From: Hemicordylus capensis
Lineage: Eukaryota; Chordata; Lepidosauria; Squamata; Cordylidae
Length of the DNA: 64,000 nucleotides
Assembly: GCF_027244095.1 (NCBI RefSeq)
Contig: NC_069662.1
Coordinates: 54,522,001 to 54,586,000, forward strand
Direction of reading: 5' to 3'
The position numbers and the translations under genes are program-made. The notes beneath the pieces are model-generated. The model was given only the letters and a program-made list of their open reading frames with translations, was not told the origin of the DNA and ran no database searches. Shown piece after piece: positions 1-10,345 of this stretch. Each line of letters opens with the position of its first letter. Within the stretch, counting starts at the first letter, position 1.

Positions 1-685
1 CTAATATTATAATGCCCTTATACAAAACTATGGTGCGACCACACTTGGAGTACTGCGTACAATTCTGGTCACCACATCTAAAAAAGGACATTGTAGAACT
101 GGAAAAGGTGCAGAAGAGGGCAACCAAGATGATCAGGGGCCTAGAGCACCTTTCTTATGAGGCAAGACTTCAACACCTGGGGCTTTTTAGTTTAGAAAAA
201 AGACGACTGCGGGGAGACATGATAGAGGTCTATAAAATCATGCATGGTGTGGAGAAAGTGGAGAGAGAGAGAAATTCTTTTCCCTCTCACACAACACTAG
301 AACCAGGGGTCACTCCATGAAATTGATTGCCAGGAGGTCTAGGACCAACAAACGGAAGTACTTTTTCACACAACGCATGATCCACTTGTGGAACTCTCTG
401 CCACAGGACGTGGTGACAGCCAACAACCTGGATGGCTTTAAGAGGGGTTTGGACAACTTCACGGAGGAGAGGTCCGTCAAGGGCTACTAGTCGGAGGGCT
501 GTGGGCCACCTCCAGACTCAAAGGCAGGATGCTCTGAGAACCAGTTGCAGGGGAGTAACAGCAGGAGAGAGGGCATGCCCTCAACTCCTGCCTGTGGCTT
601 CCAGCAGCATCTGGTGGGCCACTGTGTGAAACAAGATGCTGGATTAGATGGGCCTTGGGCCTGATCTAGCAGGGCTGTTCTTATG
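1..685 (+). repeat. CR1 LINE, 3' end of ORF2 plus 3' UTR
   Basis: The frame from position 12 reads as the C-terminal part of a CR1 reverse-transcriptase polyprotein, with phrases such as [34 protein letters not shown] and [21 protein letters not shown], all typical of CR1 ORF2. The frame then breaks, but similarity continues (HLWNSLPQDVV-like) to about 470. A 3' UTR follows that recurs at 11290, 20965 and 37745, ending in an octamer-like ttcttatg. It is 5'-truncated or cut by the window edge and is not expected to be active. Confidence 0.9.
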
Positions 686-975
686 CCCCCAGATTCTGGA
701 ATGCTCTCGTGGTGGCTATTTGCTCCTCGTTCTCCATCACAGTTTTTAGAAAGCTTTTTACCCAGGCTTTTATAGGATTGTCTCTACTGCTGCTTCTTTG
801 TATTTTGTACAGTTCTTATGCTTGTATTTTAAATCTTTTTAGTCAGATTTGTTTTTATATTTTAGCTTAATATTTTAGTGTCATTTTGATAGTCTTGTTT
901 TTAATTTTTATGTGAACCACCTTGGGATTGTTTTAATGAAAGGTGGTATACAAATTTAACAATAAATAAATAAAA
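686..975 (+). repeat. L2-like LINE 3' tail
   Basis: Starts within a WNAL-like C-terminal phrase and continues through a T-rich stretch to a 'ccaccttgggattg...ggtggtatacaaatt' tail with an (ATAA)n end. Sister tails lie near 4220-4410, 9780-9850 and 39030-39110. It abuts the preceding CR1 fragment directly. Confidence 0.65.
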
Positions 976-1189
976 ATAAGTGAAGTTGCCCCTCAGCAAC
1001 TGCTGTTCACATGTAGGCTGTCTCCAAACATGAAGTTTCCATTTAGCAGCTATCGCTAAAAAGAGAGGGTTTGAATTCAACAGGCAAGCTGGCACACCCA
1101 GCCCAATAAAGTCAGCCACTCTCTAAAAGCCAGCTGTGCTCAGGGCTGCCAACTCTGACTGAAGTTATTCTTTCTGGAGTTTTCCTCCA

Positions 1190-1397
1190 GTTTTTTACAT
1201 ATCCATCCCCTATTTTTCACATTTTCCCTATCCATCCCCAGCACAGCATCCCTCCAGGGGCTGTTGCTAGTGTCTATCTTATCTTTCTTTTTTAGATTGA
1301 GTCCTTTGGAGGAAGGGAGCCATTTTATTTTATTATTTAATATCTATAGAAACCTCCGTGGAAACCTTTGTTGAAAAGCAGTATATAAATATTCATC
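1190..1397 (+). repeat. LINE/SINE tail with 'gctgttgctagtgtct' signature
   Basis: Diverged copy of the segment also present at 9660-9850 and 39580-39770: 'cagcacagcatccctccag', 'tgttgct.gtgtct', 'agattg.gtcctttgg' and a closing 'agtatataaat'. Recognised only by comparison with the other copies in this window. Confidence 0.55.
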
Positions 1398-1489
1398 AGT
1401 CTTTTCATAATGTCAAGCCATTGCAACTGCAAGATTACTTTCAATAGTGACCTGAACATAGTAAGCTGCCATATCCTGAGTCTATCATT

Positions 1490-1765
1490 GTCATTGGTCT
1501 ATCTAGCTCAGTATTGTCTTCACAGAGTGGCAGCGGCTTCTCCAAGTTTGCAGGCAGGAATCTCTCTCAGCCCTATCTTGGAGATGCTGCCAGGGAGGGA
1601 ACTTGGAACCTTCTGCTCTTCCCAGAGCAGCTCCATCCCCTGAGAGGAATATCTCCCAGTGCTCACACTTCTAGTCTCCCATTCATATGCAACCAGGGCA
1701 GACCCTGCTTAGCAAAGGGGACAAGTCATACTTGCTACTACAAGACCAGCTCTCTCCTCCTGGGA
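1490..1765 (-). repeat. 5S-rRNA-headed SINE (SINE3 type)
   Basis: Read on the minus strand this has a head resembling the 5S rRNA internal promoter region ('gctaagcagggtc.gccctggtt', then 'gaatgggagac'), a body 'gaagagcagaaggttccaag', and the CR1/L2-like end 'gacaatactgagctagat'. The same unit recurs at 25215, 41550, 48790, 61105 and 62030. The final 'ttcctatgttc' tail is missing or diverged here. Confidence 0.7.
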
Positions 1766-1839
1766 GACGTAGGCCGATTTCGTGAGGCCTGTCCTGGACG
1801 GCTGGCAACTCAACCCTTGATGACAACATACTCCCCCTT

Positions 1840-2400
1840 CACTAAGACAACCGCCCGCCCCCACCTCCCCCCCAAAAGACGCGCCACGGCCGTCCTGCGG
1901 TCATGGTGAACAACGAAGCTGCTCGTGGTGGAGATTCCCCTCCAGCGCTCACTGCGACAGTGGCTCGGGCTGCTCCTGCTCTCCCTCCCACCCCAGATGG
2001 TGGTCCACCCCGTCACCATAGAGAGAGGAGACAGAAGCGCAGCCATTAGCCGAGTCCTTCACACCACCTGAGCCTCTCCAGCCCCACTCCAAGGCAGCTC
2101 GCGCCGTCGCCCCGAGTGACAGAGGCGACGGAGGAAAACGATTGGTTGAGCGTATCCCTCACCGGCTTCCCGGTCGCTGTCTGGTCTCTTGCGCTGACCC
2201 CTCCCGGGCGCGGGCCGACGTTTCTTGAAGAGAAAGCTGCAAACAGGCTTCGCATCTGCCATTGTGATCATCTGAGTCCAGGCGGAACCGGAACAACAGC
2301 GCTCTGACTCTTTCCTCCATTGAGAAGCCATGATTGGTCACTATGTTGCTTGTAACGTAGACTTAAAGGATAGACTCACACATGAGCGTTAACTTCCGGG
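1840..2400. promoter_or_regulatory. CpG-rich promoter region
   Basis: Locally dense CpG in an otherwise AT-rich, repeat-filled flank. It surrounds a minus-strand ATG with RNF113A-like coding sequence (2262-2163). A CCAAT box reads on the minus strand at 2337-2333, about 70 bases upstream of that ATG, and another ATTGG lies at 2141-2145. This fits a housekeeping-type promoter; transcription start sites cannot be placed from sequence alone. Confidence 0.6.
2163..2262 (-). CDS. RNF113A: RNF113A-like first coding exon (partial gene)
   Basis: Minus-strand ATG at 2262 opens a 33-codon stretch, MADAKPVCSFLFKKRRPAPG followed by RGQRKRPDSDREA, and runs into the donor G|GTGAGG (exon end 2163, GT at 2162-2161). 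RNF113A family proteins (Cwc24-type CCCH plus RING ubiquitin ligases of the spliceosome) begin with the same pattern: a short acidic start, VC(S/T)FLFKK, a basic G/R run, then RKRP and acidic residues. The zinc finger and RING domain are not in view; they would be encoded further left, outside the window. An upstream in-frame ATG exists (2331), but the family start fits 2262 better. The family's mammalian X-linked member is intronless, whereas the donor here implies an intron-bearing gene. The match is short, so the assignment is moderate. Confidence 0.6.
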
Positions 2401-3155
2401 TTCACCTAGAATGTTCATCTTGAGATTTACGAAGATATCAAGCTTATGCGTGCTGCTGGTCAATGAAGTAAAAGGCTTCTGTATGCACCTGAGAGGAGGG
2501 AGAAAGGGGGCAATTTAACAGTATTGTTCTTTTCTGGAATCCGAGAGAGATGCTTTGTGTGAGTGAGTGTTGCAGCCATTCTTTCTCAGCACTTGTCCCA
2601 AGCTGCAAAAATGATGTCTTTACATTTGCGCTTTGAATATTCATATTATTATTCTATTATTCATTATTATATCCATTATTCATAATACCTATTCATAATT
2701 ATACGAAGATCTTGGGTTTCTCTATTGTTTCTTTGGGCAACACTCATTTCCCCCAACGACTAGAAAAACAGTATCAACAATAACCGGGAAGTCACTACTC
2801 AGGGGCCAGGGCAATAGAATGGTACATCTGAACTTGAAGGTGGCGTATGTTTACGGAAGTACCAATTCGGACCTCTCTGGTCTGCGACTCTACTCTTTTT
2901 TTATCTCCATGATGGCAGCGAGGCTGCACGCAAGTTAAAGTACAAGGCTTCTACATTGAATTGAGTGTCGCCTTTGCGCTCTATGGTGGCAGCAAGGCGC
3001 TTTACCACAGAAATAGAAAGACCTGAGTGGGGGGGGAGAGGGGAGGGGCAGGGAAAGGGGCGGTTCCAGATGCTGCCTAGAATTCCATTCTTATTTGGTA
3101 TCTCCTTTTTTACCATCGGTTAGTGGCTCGCAAACTTTGATGGGTAGTATACGAT
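2400..3155. other. No gene recognised
   Basis: AT-rich upstream flank of the 2.2-kb CpG region with short ATT-type simple repeats (2640-2700) and a G-rich tract near 3030-3060. Nothing codes convincingly on either strand. Confidence 0.5.
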
Positions 3156-3159
3156 ACCG

Positions 3160-3375
3160 CTCCGGTAAAGGTAAAGTGTGCAGTCGAGTTGATTTCGACT
3201 CTGTGGGCGTCTTTGGTGGAATACAGGAGGGGTTTACCATTGCCTCCTCCCGCACAGTCTGAGATGATGCTTTCCAGCATCTTCCTGTATCGCTGCTGCC
3301 CAATTTAGTACCAGCGGGGTTTCGAACCGGCAACCTTCCGCTTGTTAGTCAAGCATTTCCCCGCTGCCACTTATC
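3160..3375 (-). repeat. tRNA-headed SINE (family with 'gtcgatttcgactc' body)
   Basis: On the minus strand the head 'gcggggaaatgcttgactaa' followed by 'ggttgccggttcgaaacccc' resembles tRNA A and B boxes. The body holds 'atcatctcagactgtg' and 'ggtaaacccctcctgtattcc'. The same family occurs at 5580-6345 (plus strand, interrupted) and 22330-22545 (minus strand). Confidence 0.7.
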
Positions 3376-4215
3376 TCCAATATTAACAGTAGACCACACT
3401 GCTGGGCTGTTGTAAGACACAGCTGAGGATTCTTATAAGCTACTATCACGCAGTCACACAGCACTCTGTCCTGTAGTGTGAGGATAACTGACAGTTTCTG
3501 CATTGACAGGATAGTGCAGATATATTTCCATATTCCTTATTATACTGTAATCCTAAATAAACATACTTGCAATATTTGCATATTGTTCCTTTGTTTTCCC
3601 CTGCCACCACTCCCTCTCCCTCCTATGTTATCGCTCTTAGATAATTTTTTATTGTACAATTATTGAGATAGGGAACCATCTTCTCACGTGTCAAGCTCCA
3701 ACTGCACATATTGCATTATATTATTATTATTACTTATTAAATAATTAAGAATAAATTCCGTAAGATCACATAGGGCTTTTCAAACTCAGGAAGACTTGAA
3801 ACTGCTGTACAAAGTTGTTGGATCACTCTGCACATTCAAGTTATGTTTTATCCAGCCCTAATTCCTGTTGTGAATACTTACAGACCCCAATACACCACAG
3901 GGCAATTTTTAATAACTAACAATGAGAATCATGTTGCACATTAAATAAGAGTCAGGTTAAAAATAATGAACTCCTGACTTCTGCTACCCTTTGTTACTTG
4001 ATGGACATGCTGCAGGCCAGTCACCACTATGTTAATATCCTGGATTGCTCTATATTTTTTAATGAACAGCTCTCACCTCTGCTGGGGGCGTGGGTACATG
4101 GAAAAGAAAAGGTAGCATCAACATAAACAAAACAACTGATCACTTTCCCCAGACAACTGAGTTGCCACTCTAGTCTCTTTTCTTTCTCTTTTTTCTCTGT
4201 GCATTTTACATTGTT
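3376..4215. other. No gene recognised
   Basis: Mostly AT-rich unique-looking sequence with ATT runs at 3715-3745. The open frames are short and compositionally random. Confidence 0.5.
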
Positions 4216-4219
4216 TAAG

Positions 4220-4412
4220 TTCTAAAAGCTTTTTCAGTTCTTTAAAATTTTAAGGTTTTAATTTGAAAGTGATTTTTAAATTGTTAAATTGTTTTAAGTT
4301 TTTGTATATATTTTAATTTGTTTTATGCTATTGTTAACCGCCCAGAGATGAAAGTTTAGGGTGGCGTACAAATTTGCTTTAAAAATAAATAAATAAATAA
4401 ATAAATAAAATG
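4220..4412 (+). repeat. L2-like LINE 3' tail
   Basis: Poly-T-rich stretch leading to 'gctattgttaaccgcccaga' and 'gtttagggtggcgtacaaat', ending in (AAAT)n. This matches the common squamate LINE tail seen elsewhere in the window. Confidence 0.65.
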
Positions 4413-5033
4413 CATGATGTGAGGGGAGCATAATGTATTTCTGCATTCAATTGAACTCTAAACTTGAGGTAAGGGGATGATGGAGGTGACAACTAGACAT
4501 TGCTGCAACTTGAGTTATGTTTTTTGTGTTATCTCTTTTGCTGTATTGTCTGGTTTCAACATGACTGGGCATTTCCAAATAGCAATTTATTCTAACATGA
4601 ACACAAATTATGAGGAGAGATTTTCCGGGGTAAAGGATGTCAAAGGATGTTGTGCCTTAGAGCCATCTATGTCATAGAGCCATCTGCTGGCCATTTGCTG
4701 ACAATCCATTAATAACTTTTTACAAATACTACATTAAAAGTAGTTCAAAAGGAATGGGTTTTCATTGGGTTTTCACTGATTGTCAGCAGGTGGCACTAAG
4801 AAATTATGCAGTCTTACCTCATCCGGATGCCCCAAATATTCTCATAGCAATCTGTTTCATATTAGAATAAACTGCTAGCTGGAAATACTCTACATGATGA
4901 TTTTAGGTGATTTGCACACACAGCAAAATGAATTCCCTTAATATGTGTATATCATATTATGCAATTATTCTATCAGCCATCTACCTCTTCTTAATATGAA
5001 TGCACTGTGTGGTATTGAAGACTTTATCTGTAA

Positions 5034-5523
5034 CTAGTCATTAAGCCCGTTACATTAACGGGCGCTAGAAGAGTTGTGTAGGAGGAGGCGGCGGCTCTCG
5101 CTGTGTGGAGAAAGCGTGAGGGGAGCCGAGGCGCCGCCGGCGCCCCATTCCCAGGGAGCCAGAGCCCGAGGGATGCGCGGAGCCCGGCCCGGAGAAGTGG
5201 GCTCGAGCAGGGCCGCTCTGAGGCGAGGCTTCAGCTCGGTTCCAGGCTCTCTCTCGCCTTCCCTCCCCTCCCCTCTCCCCTTCCTCCCCTCCAACATGTC
5301 GGCGCCAGCGGCCAAAGTCAGCAAGAAGGAGCTCAACTCCAACCATGATGGGGCCGCACGCCACGCATGCACAGAACACCTGCAAGAGGCTCGCAGCTGT
5401 GTGCGGAGTTTCCGTTGCTGCGTCCGCACGTGCCACGCATGCGCAGAACACCTGCAAGAGACACGGACGCAGGTACCTTAGGGAGACACGGACGCAGGTA
5501 CCTTAGGGTTTTATTATATAGGA
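5034..5523 (-). mobile_element. Non-autonomous Helitron carrying SET first-exon sequence
   Basis: On the minus strand the element begins TCCTATATAATAAAACCC, a start known from vertebrate Helitrons. It ends with a hairpin (GCCCGTT-AATGT-AACGGGC) about 7 bases before a terminal CTAG followed by host T. It has no terminal inverted repeats, and no Rep/helicase is encoded. Subterminal tandem units ('gacacggacgcaggtacctt' twice; 'cacgcatgc.cagaacacctg' twice) lie at its 5' side. The centre is a CpG-rich block (about 5072-5355) unlike the AT-rich flanks, ending in the SET-like coding start listed separately. The base before the 5' TC is not the expected A, a small departure from the canonical A/T target. 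Confidence 0.8.
5072..5355 (+). pseudogene. SET: Captured SET promoter/5' UTR and first-exon start
   Basis: The ATG at 5296 opens MSAPAAKVSKKELNSNHDGA (20 codons). This equals my recollection of the start of SET isoform 2 (TAF-I beta / I2PP2A, histone chaperone and PP2A inhibitor). Similarity stops abruptly at 5355, where Helitron sequence 'gcacgccacgcatgc' begins. The GC- and CT-rich stretch before the ATG (about 5072-5295) looks like the gene's CpG-island 5' UTR. The fragment lies antisense to the Helitron. It cannot make SET protein, but a captured promoter could still initiate transcription. Confidence 0.75.
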
Positions 5524-5579
5524 CAAGATAAACTTTCATCTGTATCTCACCAATAAAGATGGAGTAAGTGATAATTTGA

Positions 5580-6345
5580 GGCACCTAATGCCGCAGTGGG
5601 GAAATGACTTGACTAGCAAGCCAGAGGTTCCCAGATATATCGCTGCTGCCCGATATATCTGGGAAACATACCAGTGGGGTTTTGAACCCCACTGGTATGT
5701 TTCCCAGATATATTGGGCAACAGCGATATAGGAAGATGCTGAAAGGCATCATCTCATAGGGATGTGCATGGAACCAGTTCAGAGGCCCTTTATGGGCCTC
5801 TGAACCCTTTTTAAAGTACTGATGGTTCTGCTGGTTCGACGGGGGTGTGTGTGTCTAACCTTAGGAGCGGGGGAGGGTGCACTTACCCCTCCCACCGCTT
5901 TCCCTGTTTGTTGTCTGTTTTATTCCAAGTCCATCAGGGTGGCAGCATACCTCCCTGCTGTGCTGTTCCCCCATTGTCCGGATATGACTGGAAGTTCTCG
6001 ATGTGCCAGCGTACACAGGCATTTTGGAGACTCCTGGTCATATCCGGACAACAGAGGAAGCGGGGCAGCAGGGAGGTACGCTGCTGCCCCAGTGAGCTTG
6101 GATTAAAATGGACGCTGGCAGGGGGAAAGCGGTGGGAGGGGTAAGTGCATCCTCCCCCGCTCTTAAGGTTAGACACCCCCGCCACCTTTGAGCCTACCTG
6201 CCGCGGTTCCGTGCACATTCCTATCATCTCATACTGCGCAGGAGATGTCAATTATAACCCCCTCTTGTATTCTACCAGAGAAAACCACAGGGCTCTGTGG
6301 TCACCAGAAGTCGACATCGACTTGACGGCACACTTTACTTTTAAG
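5580..6345 (+). repeat. tRNA-headed SINE split by a hAT MITE
   Basis: The head at 5586-5635 ('gccgcagtggggaaatgact', 'tagcaagccagaggtt') is the plus-strand version of the family at 3160. The body is cut at 5756 by the MITE and resumes at 6224 with one copy of the target octamer (tcatctca), ending around 'tcgacttgacggcacacttt'. Between 5635 and 5731 part of the body is present as an inverted duplication. Confidence 0.75.
5757..6223. mobile_element. hAT MITE of the same family as the 10-kb hAT
   Basis: Starts tagggatgtgcatggaacc and ends ggttccgtgcacattccta, an imperfect terminal inverted repeat matching the ends of the autonomous-looking element at 25493-35771. It is flanked by the perfect 8-bp duplication tcatctca (5749-5756 and 6224-6231). 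No transposase is present. The interior shows a further inverted relation ('cttaggagcgggggagggtg' near 5861 against 'cctcccccgctcttaagg' near 6150). Confidence 0.85.
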
Positions 6346-6506
6346 TGATAGTTCATAAAGCCTTTATCAGAGAATTTTAAAAAATCACTCCTTATCAATC
6401 TCGGCCTCCATCTGAACTGTTGAGATGGTTGCAACTGTTGTAACCCCCATCCCAATCTGCTTCTTGTGATCTGTGGGCATAATATTTCATTCTCAAATCC
6501 GCCCCG

Positions 6507-6509
6507 CCC

Positions 6510-6544
<35 letters not shown>
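6507..6544. repeat. (CA)n microsatellite
   Basis: About 19 CA units with one interruption near the start. Confidence 0.95.
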
Positions 6545-6547
<3 letters not shown>

Positions 6548-7900
6548 TCTACAATAAAGGGATAATACTTCTGGAGGACAGATTTATCTATCATTAATGT
6601 TTGATTTTAACAATTATTTTAATTTTAAAAATCCCCCCCAAAATAATATCTGAGTTTGAAATGGAATTAACTCCTTGCCACTGCTTCAACATTTAGAGTT
6701 TGGGGTGGGGTGATAGAATGCTAATGCTGCTGCCACATCACATCGATACAGTCCTGGATGTTTCTATCATCTCCTATGAACAGGTTTCACCTTTACTCCC
6801 TAACATTTTTTAAAAGGTAAACAAAATATTTAAAAATCAGATCTGTAGCCAAAAGAACTGTCAGCCTAGTACTCTCTTGAGTCTGTGTTTTATGCAAGAC
6901 TCGGATTGTATCTAAAGATGACCTTCTGCAAACAGAAAGCTTTCTCAACTAACGGAAGTCCTGTTTCCACCTTAACAGAAGAGCCTTACGCAAAGAAAGT
7001 GAAATGAAATCTACAGATGTTCTTCCGTTTGTGCAATAGTTTGCACATCAAGCACTGTTTCTTTAGTTTCCATATCTTTTAAAGTATCTCTTACAGTGTG
7101 TGCAAAGCAAACCACAATAGCCGTAGTGCTAACAGTTCCCCACTGCAAAGCACTTACAGCAGCTTTTTGCCAGGAGGGTCATTTTAAATCCCCAAGCCCA
7201 GTGCAAAGCAAGATCTTGAGTGCAACATGCCCCCCCCAAAAAACCCCAACCCCTATTGGAAACTTTGCTCTGCAGTGGGGAACTGCACACACCTCAGCCC
7301 TAAGGGCTTGCCTTGCATGATTAGCTAGCACTTATGCAACAGGATGTGGAACAGCACCACTATGTGAACTCCTTTTGCTCAGCCTTCTTTGGATCCAACT
7401 GATAGGCTTTGTCTCGAATCGATGGTACTGACAGCAAGCAAGAAATGTGAGAAACAATGCCAATAAGCAGGCTGATAAGCAGGATATCATCATCTGATGG
7501 CCGTGATGTGGAACTGAGGTGGGGGGGGGGAGGAATGGCACAGCTTCCCCTTCCAGGAAATATCAATGTTTATATCACTTTCCATGTTAGAGAGAGACTG
7601 TCGTTTTGTCAGCCAAGTACATGCAATGGGCAAGTAGGCTCATGTGTCATTTTCAGTGTATTGTTTTTGTTTCTAAAATAGCTAAATAAGGTATCCTCCT
7701 CTAGGGCATGCAAAAAGCCTCAGATGAGCTTGGGTATTATATCTCCCCTCATTGCCAATCACCAACTGTATAGCCATGTTTTCTACTAAGCTGTGTACTG
7801 ATTTGATTACATGTTTGATATTCTATGTAGTTATTCTTTCCTTCTGAAATACCTAAATAATGGGCTGTGCTCTAGGGGATGCTAAAGCCCTCAAGGGTAC
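6545..7900. other. No gene recognised
   Basis: Intergenic-looking sequence with a homopolymer G run near 7522-7530. Short open frames on both strands lack any recognisable domain. Confidence 0.5.
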
Positions 7901-7904
7901 TCAC

Positions 7905-9095
7905 TAGTTCAGAATCACAGAGCTGGAGAAAGCCATAGGCCATTTAGTCCAATCTGCTGCTCAGTGCAGGAAATGCAGGCCTAGAGCATCTCTAACTGTC
8001 CGGATTTATTCTTGACAAATACAAGCTGGCTTCTGTCATCACTGCATTGTTCTCACGATGCTTACAGACTGACTGCTCTATAATCTATTCTAGTATTTTC
8101 CTTGGTATTGAAGTCAGAGGGACCAGGCCGTAGTTTCCCACATCCTCCTTTCTCTTCTTTTTGAAGACTGGGACAACATTAGCCTGTCTCCAGTTGTGGA
8201 GCACCTCACCCAGTCTTCAGGATTGAAATTTTTTAGAGTACATAGGTAAGTTATTCTAGTATCCAAGAATGTAATTCATCTGGCCCTGAAGAACTGAACA
8301 TTTCCTGACCAGTCTTTTACTGCTGTCATGACATCTTACGACTCATGCTGCTTTTGTGAAGCTACACAGTTACCTTTTTGGGAGATGGAGGCAAAACAGA
8401 AGTAGAGCAATTCCATCTTCTCTTTGTCGCCATTAACATTTCACCATCCTTAATGAGCAAGGCCCCCCCATTTCCATCCTCTTCCTCTTCCTTCAAAATA
8501 CACTATATATATTTATTTACGGTACAAGACCAAACATAACATACATACAACAAGCAGCAATAATGCAGTTATCAGGAAAAGGAAAAGGAAAAGAAAAGAA
8601 TAATGCATATAACATATCAATTAAAATTTGTTAAAACATGTCTTATTTTTCTTTCTGCATTGTGATTGCGCCTTTGGTTAACTACTTCTTCAGGAACTCC
8701 CACTAATCTTGGACTCCTTTCCCTGTTAGTTTATCTAGACATTGAGTCTGACCTAGTAATTCCCTAAGCTGATTCAAACTGGCTCTCCTGAAATCCAAGA
8801 TGTGTTTGACTTCACTCACCTTTAGCTTTCTATAAGATCAAGAACTCGAGCATTTTCATGGTCACTTGCCCCCAAGGTTCCCAGTACTTCAACCTCCCCT
8901 CTGACAAACTCCCCTCTGTTGGTTAGAAGCAAGTCAAGAACAGTCAATCCTTCCTCCATCTTCTGAAAGAGGAAGTTGTCAGCAAGGCATATCAGGAAAT
9001 TGTTGGAGATTTGATGCTTAGTGGATCTGGCCTCCCAAAAGGTATCAGGGTAGTTTAAGTTCCCCATTATTACTAATTCTTGATTCCTTATTTTC
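7905..9095 (-). repeat. CR1 LINE, endonuclease and RT remnants
   Basis: On the minus strand, 9097-8822 reads [17 protein letters not shown] ... [17 protein letters not shown] ... [20 protein letters not shown] ... ASDHE, the CR1 apurinic-type endonuclease with its GDFNYP-like and SDH motifs. Further on (8220-7910) there are NWRQANVVPVFKKK- and LTSIP-like RT phrases. Reading frames are broken repeatedly. An AT-rich stretch at 8490-8690 does not align to CR1 and may be a separate insertion. Confidence 0.8.
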
Positions 9096-10345
9096 ATTAT
9101 TTATTTGTTTGTTTGTTTATTTCATTTAAAATATTTCTATACTGCTCAAAACTTGCATCTCTGGGCGGTTTATAATGAAAATAATTTAAAACATTAAATC
9201 AATTAACAATTAAAATCATTTAAAAGACCAACAACATTTAAAACCCAGTATTAACATTATTTAAGACTATAAATCTAATTAAAAGCCTGGGTAAATAAAT
9301 GTGTCTTCAGTGCCTTTTAAAAAATTGCCAGAGATTGGGAGGCTCTTATTTCAACAGGGAGCGCATTCTAAAGTCCAGGGGCTGCAACAGAGAAGGCCCA
9401 TTCCCGAGCAGCCATCAGATATGTTGGTGGCAGCCGCAGGCGAACCTCTCCAGATGATCTTAGCAGGCGGTGGGGCTCATAGCGAAGAAGACATTCTCTT
9501 AAATACCCAGGGCCTAAGCTGTTTAGGGCTTTATAGGTAATGACCAGCATCTTGTATTTTGCCCGGAAACGTATCGGTAGCCAGTGCAATTCCTTCAACA
9601 ATCCCCTCTGCATAACTGGGCAAAGAGGCACCTTTTACCGTGGTGATTCTCTTTATTTATCAGGGGGAGAGTAACTGGCCCTATCCACCCCCAGCACAGT
9701 ACTTCCAGTGACTGTTGCTGGTGTGTGTCTTATGTTTCTCTTTAGAATGTGAGCCCTTTGGGGACAGGGAGCCATCTTATTTGTTTGTTGTTTCTCTTTG
9801 TAAACTGCCCTGAGCCATTTTTGGAAGGGCGGTATAGAAATTGAATTAACAACAACAACAACAACAACAACACAGGAATAATATGGTCTCTCCTAGATGA
9901 CCCAGAGAACAACCTGGCTTCCGCACTCTGAACCAACTGCAGTTTCCGGACTACGTACAGCCCCACATAGAGTGCATTGCAATAATCCAACCTAGAGGTT
10001 ACCAGCAGATGTACCACTGTTTTGAGGTCGTTCATCTCAAGAAATGGATGCAACTGGCATATCAGCCAAAGCAAATACAAAGCACCTCTGGCCACCACCT
10101 CAACCTGGGACACCAGGGAGAGTTTCGGATCCAGAAGCACCCCCAGACTGTGTACCTGTTCCTTCTGGGGGAGAACCAGAACCAGCAGATCAAAATCATC
10201 TCCCGGGTTTCAGCCCCGCACAATAAGTACCTCCATCTTATCTGGATTCAGCTTCAGTTTGTTATCCCTCATCCAGCCTTGAAACATCTGTAATTTGTTT
10301 CAGGAAAGCGTTGTCCACATCCACTTCTTGGTATGGCAGTCTGTA
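9096..10345 (-). repeat. L2-like LINE, RT C-terminal region and 3' tail
   Basis: The minus strand contains TSRLDYCNALYVGL, LVQSAEARL, RRDHIIPVL, LHWLPIRFRAKYKMLVITYKALNSLGPGYL and REWAFSVAAPGL, all characteristic of the C-terminal part of L2/CR1-clade ORF2. The opposite end (about 10200-10340) covers the NKLKLNPDKMEVLIVR-like stretch. It is interrupted between about 9640 and 9865 by another tail-type repeat. Confidence 0.85.
9645..9868 (+). repeat. Tail-type LINE/SINE repeat inserted in the L2-like LINE
   Basis: Shares 'gagagtaactggccctatcc', 'gtgactgttgctggtgt', 'gtgagccctttggggacagg' and 'ggaagggcggtatagaaatt' with 39575-39770, and ends in (AAC)n. It divides the LINE reading 'RRDHIIPVL...LKELHWLP', so it inserted after that LINE. 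Confidence 0.75.

Noticed and set aside
1450-1765. Functional 5S rRNA or tRNA genes at the SINE heads
   Set aside because: Heads are diverged, lack a complete 5S or cloverleaf sequence, and are always attached to the same SINE body.
1514-2046. Plus- and minus-strand frames over the first CpG region (for example MAALLSPLSMV..., minus strand at 2046)
   Set aside because: They overlap a SINE and the CpG promoter; no family match. The RNF113A-like frame explains the coding signal better.
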